This document shows positions 1 through 8,701 of a stretch of 64,000 nucleotides of DNA, piece after piece. The position numbers and the translations under genes are program-made. The stretch is from Bostrychus sinensis (Eukaryota; Chordata; Actinopteri; Gobiiformes; Eleotridae), in contig CM036240.1 in the NCBI GenBank assembly GCA_020698575.1, positions 20,392,211-20,456,210 on the forward strand, written 5' to 3'. How positions within the stretch are numbered: the stretch's first letter is position 1; each line of letters starts with the position of its first letter. The notes below the pieces were generated by a model that did no database searches, was not told the DNA's origin, and saw only the letters and a list, made by a program, of their open reading frames with translations.

Positions 1-490
1 AAATAACCAACATCAATTTATTTTCACATAGTAATTACATTTTAAATCCAGAGTAGCAAGAACACAACATTTGCTTTTGCATTTAAACTATTTTTGAGCA
101 CAGATAGATAATCCAACCCACATTCTTTGGCAACATTTTAATTGTTTTAAGCCAACAGCTAACAAAAATATAAAAAATTTCTATATTTTACAGTATGTTG
201 AACCTACGCTTCTTTGGTTATATAATCTTCACATTTGTTTGTGTTTTTTTTTCTCCGATCAGCTCCCTTGCCATCTGGTCAATCTTTTCTTCAGCCCACA
301 CCCCCACTAAGAGCAAGCTGCAGCCAAAGTGACAGAGCGCCCACCTTCTTATCAAACACCACTTTACACAGTAAGATCCCACATTTCCACATTTCTACCA
401 GCATTTAGCATTTGCGTACAATTATAATATTATATTTAACTTATTTGCTATTATCGGAATACTATCCTGATGTTTTGGGGTTTTTTTAAG
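1..490 (+). other. Intron of the slain1-like gene
   Basis: AT-rich sequence with no supportable coding exon. It runs into the acceptor at 481-490 that starts the first SLAIN exon of the window, so it is most simply the upstream intron. Upstream exons, including the start codon, are outside the window. Confidence 0.6.
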
Positions 491-2142
491 ATGTGAATCG
501 TCGACATGCAGCAATCAGCCCACAGTCATCCTTAGACAGTGAAGTGGGTGTGTCAGAACTGGAAGATGACTCTATTTCTATGAACTACAAGTTACAGGAC
601 ATGACAGATGTAGAGGTCATGGCACGACTTCAGGAGGAGAGTGAGTCAACTCTTTACTATTCTTCATTGACTGAGTTGGCAGTGATACCTTGTGTCTGCA
701 TGCTGCATGTTGGTAAATTATACATGAAATATCAAAAAAAAAAGTTCCTTTATCAGTCTATTTAACCACTTTACTCCCTGAATAACAGCTTTGCTTTCAA
801 AGCAAGTCATATAATTTATAGTGCAAAAGATCATATTTTTTACATATTAAAAATACTGTGTTGCTCTATAGGTCTCCGACAGGACTACGCCTCTACCTCA
901 TCCACAACTAGTCGCCGCAGCTCCACCTTCTCCTTACACTCACTAAGGAAAAGTGAGATGGATCTTGAGGAAGAAGATGAGGAGGACGAGGGTTACGACC
1001 AGCTTCCTCCTCCCCAGCCACGACTCTTCCGTACAGGGTCTATGCAGCGAGCTGGCCTGCCCCACTCTCACACCTTCTCCTCTATAAGAGACTGCAGACG
1101 CAGCTCCATGACCTCTCAGTTTTCACTCAGTGGACTTTCACAGTACTCTGGGCCCTCTAGCCTGACCACAGAAACACCCACAGTACCTAGCAATAGCACA
1201 GGTAAGCTTGAAGTAATTTGCATTATCATATAGTTTGTACTACCAAATGTTGTTGAGCACCTTTCTTTGTATATATTTATATAAGGTTTGAAATATCTAG
1301 TGTTTATTATTAATATGCTTGAATAGACAAACTACGAAGAAGCATGCCCAATTTGATCCGAGCTCCGAGCATGCCTAGTGTTCCCAGTATCCCTTGCCTG
1401 ACATCCCTTGCCAACCCTGCACATGGCCCCTCATCTTTGCCTTCAATGCCCTCCCTCCGGAACAGCCAGAGTTTTGACTCATCAAGTGGGCTTGCACGAC
1501 TTCAGTCCTCCAGTAAGACTGATTTGAATAAACAATAAATGTTTTCTTCTGCCTGTGTGCCAATTTAAGAAGTCACCTCTAAATACCTGCATATTGCTCT
1601 TTCAGTTCCTCCTCCGGGTCAGCTTAGTCAGCGAGTCCACAGTGTGGGCAATTTCCCATCAATGCCTCGTCATCCACTCAAAGCCACTGCCTATGTAAGC
1701 CCAACAATCCAGCAGAGTCCAACCTCCACCGGCCTAACAACCTCCACCAGTCTGAATTCTATCTCAAGCAGTGCTGCATTGCCTCAGCCCCTCAAACCTA
1801 GTAGCAGCAGCTTGGTCCCCCTGTCTTTAAAGGTCAGCTCCAATCATCCTCCTCGAAGCTCTCTTCCTCGCCCAGCATCTTTTGTAGGAACAAGTTTACG
1901 CTCAAGCAAAATTACACAGCCCACACGGAGGTAAGTAGAAAGACTAGATACAGTGCATAGTAAACCTGTTTGGCATTTTCATTTTAAAATCAATTATTCT
2001 TTTTTTTTTTCTTTCTTTTCTTTTCTTTTTTTTCTTCTTTTTCTTTTTTCTTTCTTTTTTTTTCAGTTTACTGACTCCCCCAAAGAGCATTGCTGCATTA
2101 AGTGCGCTGAGGGATGGAAGCTGGAAAGATGGCTGCTATTGA
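491..2142 (+). CDS. slain1: SLAIN motif-containing protein, C-terminal exons (slain1-like, 5' partial)
   Basis: SLAIN proteins are microtubule plus-end factors that bind EB proteins and ch-TOG and promote microtubule growth. Five exons are visible: 491-640, 872-1201, 1327-1512, 1606-1930 and 2067-2142. All have GT-AG borders, and the phases agree at each join. The protein is rich in Ser and Pro, with an acidic run (DLEEEDEEDEGYD) and repeated short basic/serine motifs (RRSMPNLIRAPS, SRLPRPAS-like) typical of the EB-binding part of the family. The last exon encodes LLTPPKSIAAL and ends DGSWKDGCY, the conserved SLAIN C-terminus. I prefer SLAIN1 over SLAIN2 because of the LLTPPKS tail and because KBTBD7 and KATNAL1 (human chromosome 13, like SLAIN1) follow; SLAIN2 is the alternative. 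The intron before the last exon ends in a very long pyrimidine tract. Confidence 0.85.
1988..2066 (+). repeat. Long polypyrimidine tract at the last slain1 acceptor
   Basis: About 75 bases of almost pure T/C lead straight into the CAG acceptor of the last slain1 exon. It is a simple-sequence stretch that also serves as an unusually long splice-site pyrimidine tract. Confidence 0.85.
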
Positions 2143-3225
2143 AGTAAACTAATACTAATGGTGGACAGGGTAACACTGTGGATTGAAGAACTGATTGAAC
2201 TTTCAGTATTATACTTTCAGTAGGGTTTGGTCTTGGACTGTGACCCAAAAAGACTGTTAACAGCTAAAAGCACTTCTTTTAGTGAAGGTAAAACAAAGGC
2301 TAAGCAGTATAGGTCCAGCAGGCTGGATCTTTACTTTAATACTTGATTGAATACTGAAGCAGACTGACTAGGACACAAACAGTTAAACAACCTGGCAATA
2401 CTATTAGATACAATTAGATTGAGTTGCTAAATATTAATTAAATACTTAAGATATTTGCTTTCTTTTGCTATTGTAAATTATTACTTTATTTCTGTGCAGC
2501 TATTTTGTTGAAATGCCAATGCATTTGTATTGGTATAAGCTGTAAAATCTACAGCACTGTAAATGTCTAATTATGTTATTACTGTTTTGTACTTAATTTG
2601 AATCATGCCACATACTGTATTCTGTTACATCATGTGCCTGTTAAAGGGTTGTATGATTCAAGTAAGTTTGTATTTTTGCAACTTTTATAATCAAAGCCGT
2701 TCAACAAAATGTGAGTGACAAATGTGTCAAGAATGTCAAGAAAAATATGTGTGCAAAAGATTTGGTTATTTATTTAATTTGTTTGCACAGAAGCATTTTA
2801 ATGTTTGATTGCAGCAGTAATATTGCACATAGAGTCCTGATGCTTTCTAAGTTGAAGAATTAAAAAAGCAAATACATTTTTAATGTGAATAAAACAGCTT
2901 TCAAAATAAGTATTCAGTTTATTAATTGTTGGCAATGCCCTAAATATACTTTCTAATAGGAATTTATTGAGACTTAGTCGTAAAAGGTAGTTTTAAAACA
3001 TTCAACTTTTTGAAGGTGGTTTAAATGATATGGTTTAATAGCTACAGAAGACTGATGGAAAGCTGACTAATGTTTAACTGGCTAACTTGTTCATTTTTGG
3101 TCTCCCCAGTAACACTGCCCTCCAATCTGGCATAGTAAACAAGTAAGGACAGTAACTGATTTTAAACTAGAGAATTAGTGTGGACTTGTTGGGAGGAACA
3201 GATCTACATTTATGCCTTTGAGACA
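2143..3225 (+). other. slain1 3' UTR and spacer to the death-domain gene
   Basis: AT-rich 3' UTR follows the slain1 stop, with an AATAAA at 2888-2893 as the likely poly(A) signal. A short segment at about 3110-3142 has an acceptor-like CCCCAG before it and a GTAAGG donor after it, so it could be a 5' noncoding exon of the next gene. No other coding signal is seen. Confidence 0.5.
2888..2893 (+). terminator. Candidate poly(A) signal of slain1
   Basis: AATAAA hexamer about 750 bases after the slain1 stop in AT-rich UTR-like sequence. No other canonical hexamer is as well placed before the next gene. Confidence 0.5.
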
Positions 3226-3912
3226 ATGCCTAACAAGGCACAAGAGGTGTGTATCTTTTTATGATCTGTTTGTTAAACTGCTAGTTGTAAAGATTGTTAA
3301 AGTAGTAAGTAAGTAATTTTATAATAACTGTGCCATTTTAGTGCATTATTGGTATTGTTTTGTTTGTTTTTAGGATGCTGTTATCAATCTAAAGACATTG
3401 CAGGAGTTCTCCATTCAGCTTGGTTTTGAGTGGACAATTCTAGCATACGAGCTAGGCTTTAATAGAACTGAGATCGCTCGATTCCACACCAAATCCACTG
3501 ACAAAAAAGCCCAGGCCAGAGTCATGCTTGAGAGCTGGTAATGTGTGTATGCATCTTTTAAAATACACTAATATTACAGGCTTAGGATTCATTTATTTAT
3601 TTACCACTTAGGATATAGTGTGAAAAAATGTGTCTGTGCATCTGTTGGTATGTTAATTTTGAATTTAGGTATGAGAAATCATGGGATAAGCACAACAAAA
3701 CAAAACTCCTTCAAGACGGACTAGAGCGAGCAGGCAGAAGGGATCTGGCTGAGAAGCTACGTTGCCTTCACTGGGGACACCAGAAGCTGAGCCGCAGGGT
3801 GGAGCTGCCCTCTGCCTTCCCTTTTCTTATAACTGTGCACAAGACCATCCACAACGAAGAAGGGCTCAAGAGGATTAATGATCTTAACTGTAGATACACT
3901 CACCACAAGTAA
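3226..3912 (+). CDS. Small stand-alone death-domain protein (142 aa, unnamed)
   Basis: Three exons, 3226-3246, 3374-3537 and 3669-3912, join in frame to 143 codons including the stop. The first exon gives only MPNKAQE. Residues of about 12-95 have the helical pattern of ankyrin/NF-kB/MALT-type death domains: LQEFSIQLGFEWTILAYELG, then a helix with EIARFH, then LESWYEKSW and LLQDGLERAGRRDLAEKL. Death domains mediate homotypic assembly of signalling complexes, but the partner cannot be inferred here. The tail of about 45 residues holds a basic segment and no recognised domain. I do not recognise a named mammalian orthologue; CRADD, FADD and EDARADD do not match in length or sequence. An out-of-frame ATG at 3212 lies 14 bases upstream of the chosen start. 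An AATAAA begins five bases after the stop. Further 5' exons cannot be excluded. Confidence 0.72.
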
Positions 3913-3917
3913 TCTGA

Positions 3918-3923
3918 AATAAA
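3918..3923 (+). terminator. Poly(A) signal directly after the death-domain stop codon
   Basis: AATAAA starts five bases after the TAA at 3910-3912. If used, the 3' UTR would be only some 25-35 bases long. The next sequence is simple ATT repeat. Confidence 0.45.
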
Positions 3924-4086
3924 GTATGACTTATACAGACAGCATAATTTCTATTCTGATGTAAAATTATTATTATTATTATAATTTTTAATTATTATTA
4001 TTGTTAATAATAATGCGTTGTGTCCATGGGCTGATGGCAAAACAAAAAACGGAAAAAAAAAAGGAGCAGTCAAAAGATTTAAAAAA

Positions 4087-4088
<2 letters not shown>

Positions 4089-4146
<58 letters not shown>

Positions 4147-4147
4147 G
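4089..4147. repeat. (ATT)n microsatellite
   Basis: About 19 perfect ATT units between the death-domain gene and kbtbd7. The same region has shorter interrupted ATT runs at 3968-4012. Confidence 0.97.
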
Positions 4148-4744
4148 AGTTTTCATTAACCAAACCATACTGTAATGACCTACATCCACAGACCAATCAG
4201 AGACCTCCTGGATAAAGGTTGGGTGAGCGAGCACAGAAAAGGGACTGCTTTCAAAATAAAATTATTCAATCACTATCTTGAAGGTTAAAAATATGCATGT
4301 CTTTCTTTAATTTTAATTAAAACCAAACAAATATACAGCATACTCTGTTTATATGCTAACTATTGCGGTAGAGTGAAATATAAGCGAAAGTTACATGTAT
4401 AAGTATTTTATATTGGTAAAATCTCCCGGAAGTTTACTGCAAAGGTGGCCATCTGTTATTTTGCAGAAGCCTGACTGGCTCATGGATGGACTGGCTGCAC
4501 TAACTAACCCTAAGACCCCCTGGTAGCCTACATTCATCAAGCTAACAAGATTTCTTTTGCACCAGCCATTTGGCTGGATAAAGGCTCGTTCTTTATTTCA
4601 ATTGCAAGACCATTATAGGGCCGTAAAAGGTTGGCTTTCAAGACATGCAGGCTCCCGTTTAGGCGATGACTGGCTGGTAATGTACTGTATTACGTCTAGT
4701 TGTTAGCGCGAGAAGCCTTTGTGGTTGTTAAATACTCAAAACGA

Positions 4745-6670
4745 ATGACATCAACGCGCTTGAGCCAAACGCCGAGTTTACCAACAAACTGCTTTGACAC
4801 GGCAATGGCTTCAGTGTTGAGTTGCTTCGGTGGTCCGGAGGTGTTGGAGGACGCAAATCACGCTCAGGGGGTAATGAAGCAACTGAAACTGCTTTACGAC
4901 TGTCATCTACTCGGCGACGTGACCATCGAAGTTGAGAGCGAAGAAGAGTTACTGGATCACAGCGGCGACACTGCCAGTGGGGACACTCATCAACTTTTTC
5001 TGTGTAGCCGCATCGTTCTCGCTTCAGCCAGTCCTTACTTCAAAAGTATGTTCACTGGAGGCTTGAATGAAAGTATTCAACAAAGAGTGGTCATCCGTGG
5101 AGTGGACGCTGAATCCATGTCCGTCATTATAGATTATTGCTATACAGGTACAGTGACTATCACAGAAAGCAATGTCCAAAGACTGTACGCTGCCTCTAAC
5201 ATGCTTCAGCTTGAATACATCAGGGAAGCTTGCTCAAATTTCATGACACGACGGCTGGACCTTGCCAACTGTGTTATGATTTTAAAATTTGCTGACACTT
5301 TTGACAACCATGACCTTAAACAGAACGCTCAAGCTTTCATTGCTAGGAACTTCAGTCTGCTGTGTAACAGCGGAGAATTGTGTGAATTGGACTTAAAACA
5401 AGTAGAAGAATTGCTTTCTTTGGATTCATTGGATGTTGACTGTGAAAGGAAAGTATGCTCGGCAGCTTTACAATGGATTGAGGCAAATGCCCCACAGAAA
5501 AAAGAGGATGCAGTGCAGCTTTTTAAATGTGTACGCTGGGACTTGTTTACAGAAAAAGACAAGTGTTATCTAGAAAGTCTTATGGCTAGGCCTTTAATTG
5601 ACAAATATCTTTCCTCTATCTTTAACTCTTCTCCAGAAAACAGCTGTGGACTACCAGCACCTTTGCCAAAACACAGAATAGGTGTGAGTGCCAAAGAAAT
5701 GATCCTCTTCTTTGGTCTGCCAAATGATAATATAATGTGTTGTGATCCTTATTCCGAGGACCTCTACTTCATGTCTCCTCCTCTTCAAGATTTAAGCAGT
5801 CAGGATTACAAACGTTCTACTGTCGAGTCCTTAATTGCCTGTGCTAGCCCAGATAACAACCTGTACCTCGCATCGCACCTGTCAAAACATTTCTGGCTGT
5901 ACAATCTGGTAAAAAACACCTGGCAGGAGTTGGCTGAGAGACCACTTGGGAGGATCCACTCGGGGATGGGCTACCTCAATGGTCATGTGTACCTTCTTGG
6001 AGGAAGAAACCCAGTGACTGATGCCAGAATAAAGGAAGTTGAATGTTATAGCGTTCAAAGAAACCAGTGGACCTTTGTAGCTCCTTTGCCTCACTCTTTG
6101 GGGAAAATGCAAGTTGTGGCACTGAATGATCACTTGTATGTGGTGAACAAAAGAAGAATGCTTTGTTATGATCCCAAGAGAAACCGCTGGCGTCATTGCG
6201 GATCACTTAGAAGAGACAAGCTGCACAAGGCCTGTGTTTTTCAGGACCAAATTATCTGTGTGTGTGACATTCCAGTTGTGAAGGCCTATAGTCCTACCAG
6301 AGGGGAATGGAGGAGGTTGGGTGACATTCCTATAGATAGCCGTGCTCTGAATTACCAGGTGATCCAGCACAACAGCAAACTGCTCCTCCTCACACAAACT
6401 CTACTACAGCACAACAAAAACCGAGTACTCATCCATGAATATGATCCTGCCCGGGACAGCTGGAAGAATATTATGGCCGTCTATGTGTCTACTTTAGGAC
6501 CTGTGTGTGTTTCAATGCGCGTTTACCCAGCATGCCTCAGTTCTGCCCGCAGCTTCTCAATAGAGGAGGACGATGACAGCGGCTCCAGCGCCGATTGGGA
6601 CTTTGATGGGTTGACTGATGCAGACACAGATTCAGGCAGCTCTAGCTCATTCTCTGATGAAAATTGGTAG
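4745..6670 (+). CDS. kbtbd7: Kelch repeat and BTB domain-containing protein 7 (KBTBD6/7 type)
   Basis: Single-exon gene, 641 aa from ATG 4745; a second in-frame ATG at 4805 (MASVLSCF) is an alternative start. KBTBD6 and KBTBD7 are substrate adaptors of CUL3 ubiquitin ligase; in mammals they target the Rac activator TIAM1. The BTB domain spans residues of about 45-155 (LLGDVTIEV, SASPYFKSMFTGGLNES, VIIDYCYTG) and BACK about 160-260 (ANCVMILKFAD, VEELLSLDSLDV). The kelch-type repeats are about 330-570, with YLNGHVYLLGGRNPVTD and EVECYSVQRNQW in the same order as human KBTBD7. The C-terminus is an acidic Ser-rich tail ending SSFSDENW. Human KBTBD7 continues past this tryptophan (W-V-R-V, the GABARAP-binding motif); here W is the last residue and is followed by TAG TGA. 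The intronless structure matches the mammalian genes. Mammals have two copies, KBTBD6 and KBTBD7; only one is seen here. Confidence 0.93.
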   Translation: MTSTRLSQTPSLPTNCFDTAMASVLSCFGGPEVLEDANHAQGVMKQLKLLYDCHLLGDVTIEVESEEELLDHSGDTASGDTHQLFLCSRIVLASASPYFKSMFTGGLNESIQQRVVIRGVDAESMSVIIDYCYTGTVTITESNVQRLYAASNMLQLEYIREACSNFMTRRLDLANCVMILKFADTFDNHDLKQNAQAFIARNFSLLCNSGELCELDLKQVEELLSLDSLDVDCERKVCSAALQWIEANAPQKKEDAVQLFKCVRWDLFTEKDKCYLESLMARPLIDKYLSSIFNSSPENSCGLPAPLPKHRIGVSAKEMILFFGLPNDNIMCCDPYSEDLYFMSPPLQDLSSQDYKRSTVESLIACASPDNNLYLASHLSKHFWLYNLVKNTWQELAERPLGRIHSGMGYLNGHVYLLGGRNPVTDARIKEVECYSVQRNQWTFVAPLPHSLGKMQVVALNDHLYVVNKRRMLCYDPKRNRWRHCGSLRRDKLHKACVFQDQIICVCDIPVVKAYSPTRGEWRRLGDIPIDSRALNYQVIQHNSKLLLLTQTLLQHNKNRVLIHEYDPARDSWKNIMAVYVSTLGPVCVSMRVYPACLSSARSFSIEEDDDSGSSADWDFDGLTDADTDSGSSSSFSDENW

Positions 6671-7281
6671 TGAAATACGCTGCAAAACTATAAAATACAG
6701 GGTTAATTTATTTATTTTAAGTTATTTACTTTTACAGTTTTGAGTGTAGATTTTACAATCAACACAATGACCACAAATGCCAAGATAAAACTGTTAAGTA
6801 TTTGAAACTACCTGTACAGTATTGGATACTTTAATCATTAATTATACTGGGGAATTAAACTTGGCACAATATATATGTAAATTGTGCAGGTTACAGAAAA
6901 TACAACATAAGGTCATACAAAACAAACTATGACAAATGATTAAATATTACCACAGAAAAAAGGTTAAATGCAATGGTTTCTGTTTGTAAGCCATTATAAT
7001 TTCTACCTGTGTTTAGTATTTTGAATTCTAATGTCTGCCATTTAAAGGTCTGGGAAAAGCAAGAAGTTAAATTACTTCAGTAGGATATATCAAGTGTCTG
7101 GATAACAAGAGAAATTTGACAACTAAAAATATCTGAACTCTACCATCTGCCATGACATAATACAGTATATGTGCAAGATGAAAAAAAGTTAATTGACTAT
7201 ATAATTAAAATTAAATGAACAGTTTTGTTAAAAATGCTACCTCAAAACTGAGCTGACAAAAAAAAAAAAATCTTGGTAGAG
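6671..7281 (+). other. kbtbd7 3' UTR and flank
   Basis: AT-rich, no coding signal. ATTAAA at 6854-6859 is a possible poly(A) hexamer. The segment ends at the target-site duplication of a hAT element. Confidence 0.5.
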
Positions 7282-8266
7282 CTAATTTATAAGGGTGCTC
7301 CGATCGATGGGCCGCCGATCATGATCGGCCGATCATGGCTAAAAATAGAGTGATCGGTGATCGGTAAAATGGGCCGATCAGAAGGGCCGATCAAATTACA
7401 ATAAACACGCGAGGCTCTCACATTTACTGTCCTGCAACTCCGGCTTGATTAAACAGCAGTAGCGTTATTTTTATCAGTGTTTTTAAGTTAAGCCCTGGTT
7501 ATAACTAACACAAACCTGCCCTGGAGGCGCTGCTTTGTGTCCCCGCTGTATCCCCGCCTGCTTTAGGAGCGCACGGGACAGAACCGAGGCGCAGCAGTGC
7601 GTGTATTTGCAAACACCAACGTAAATAGAGCTACAGCTAACCCGCTAACAGTTACGTTAAAAGGATTATGAAAGTTCAGAGTCTGCCTGTGTCTTGTTGC
7701 GCGGAGAAAACTGTGCGTTTTGTGGCTTAAACTGCACCAAATGGCTGCTAATGGAAAGAGAAAGTAAAAAGGCAGCCCATGTGTCCGTGTGTCTGAGAGG
7801 AGCACCTTTCATCGTTGTCTTCTCTGCTCTCTTTGCACGTTTTCTTCATTCAGACGTTGTCAAAACTGGCAGCAGGAGCTATCGGCTCTTTAGTCCACTG
7901 TGTTTCAACCTGGTTTGGCTGCGCGTTACGCGGACACAGGCACCCGCGGACTCGCATTAAAGGAACCAATTAAGAACAGCTGATTTTTACATCAGCGGAG
8001 CATTCAAACAAAGCCACAGACACTGGGCACACATTAAAGACCAATAATGCAACAAAACCTCTTCTAAAACAAAAATAAGTAGAATTTTGTTGTTCTATTA
8101 TATTTACAAAGGCTACAGTATTTTTCAAATGGAACTAATAATAGCCTGCATACAATACATTACTACATTGAAGACCACGTGATCGGTATCGGCGATCACA
8201 GCAGAGGCTGATTGGTGATCGGTGATCGGCCTCAAAAACCCTGATCGGAGCACCCTTACTAATTTA
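7282..8266. mobile_element. hAT-type DNA transposon, 969 bp, with intact 8-bp target duplications
   Basis: The element runs from 7290 to 8258. Ends are perfect inverted repeats TAAGGGTGCTCCGATC and GATCGGAGCACCCTTA, and both sides carry the 8-bp duplication CTAATTTA (7282-7289 and 8259-8266). An 8-bp duplication and short TIRs define hAT elements. Just inside the ends are several short GATCGGCC/GATCGGTGATCGG repeats. There is no full transposase ORF: the longest frame is 88 codons (7694-7960) without a recognisable motif, and a short ATGGCTGCTAATGG start at 7741 is soon stopped. It is therefore a non-autonomous or decayed copy. Confidence 0.9.
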
Positions 8267-8701
8267 TAATCGCATCTGGCAGATTAAGTGCCTCACATGC
8301 TAATGACATGCCAGATTTGTAACCTGCTGTAAAAGATATTAAAACCAATGTACTGTAAACTGTCTCAGGACTAGACTATGGCAAAAGCCAGAATGCCATC
8401 ATTATTATTGTCAATAATATTGTATCTGTTTGGTGATAAAGTATCAGTTTTACGCACTTTGGGTTTTGTGTGTCTTTATGCCTTGCGTTTGTGTTTTGTA
8501 TGTGTTATATTTAGAGCTGTCATCCTTTAAAAAATATTTGTGACACCCTTGTCATAAGTAAATCTTTGAGTTTGGCTACTACAGAAACCACTGGTGTTCT
8601 ATGTAATTACACTTACTAAATTCATAAACAACAGCTCTTTCATGTTTTTTATTATAGGTAAGATGCTAATTGTTATTTTGTTAATTATTAACGTATTTTT
8701 A
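8267..8701. other. Intergenic AT-rich spacer
   Basis: Unique-looking AT-rich sequence between the hAT copy and the repeat mosaic. No coding exon, RNA gene or repeat could be supported. Confidence 0.4.

Noticed and set aside
5329..6397. Minus-strand frames of 64-104 codons
   Set aside because: They are antisense to the kbtbd7 coding exon.
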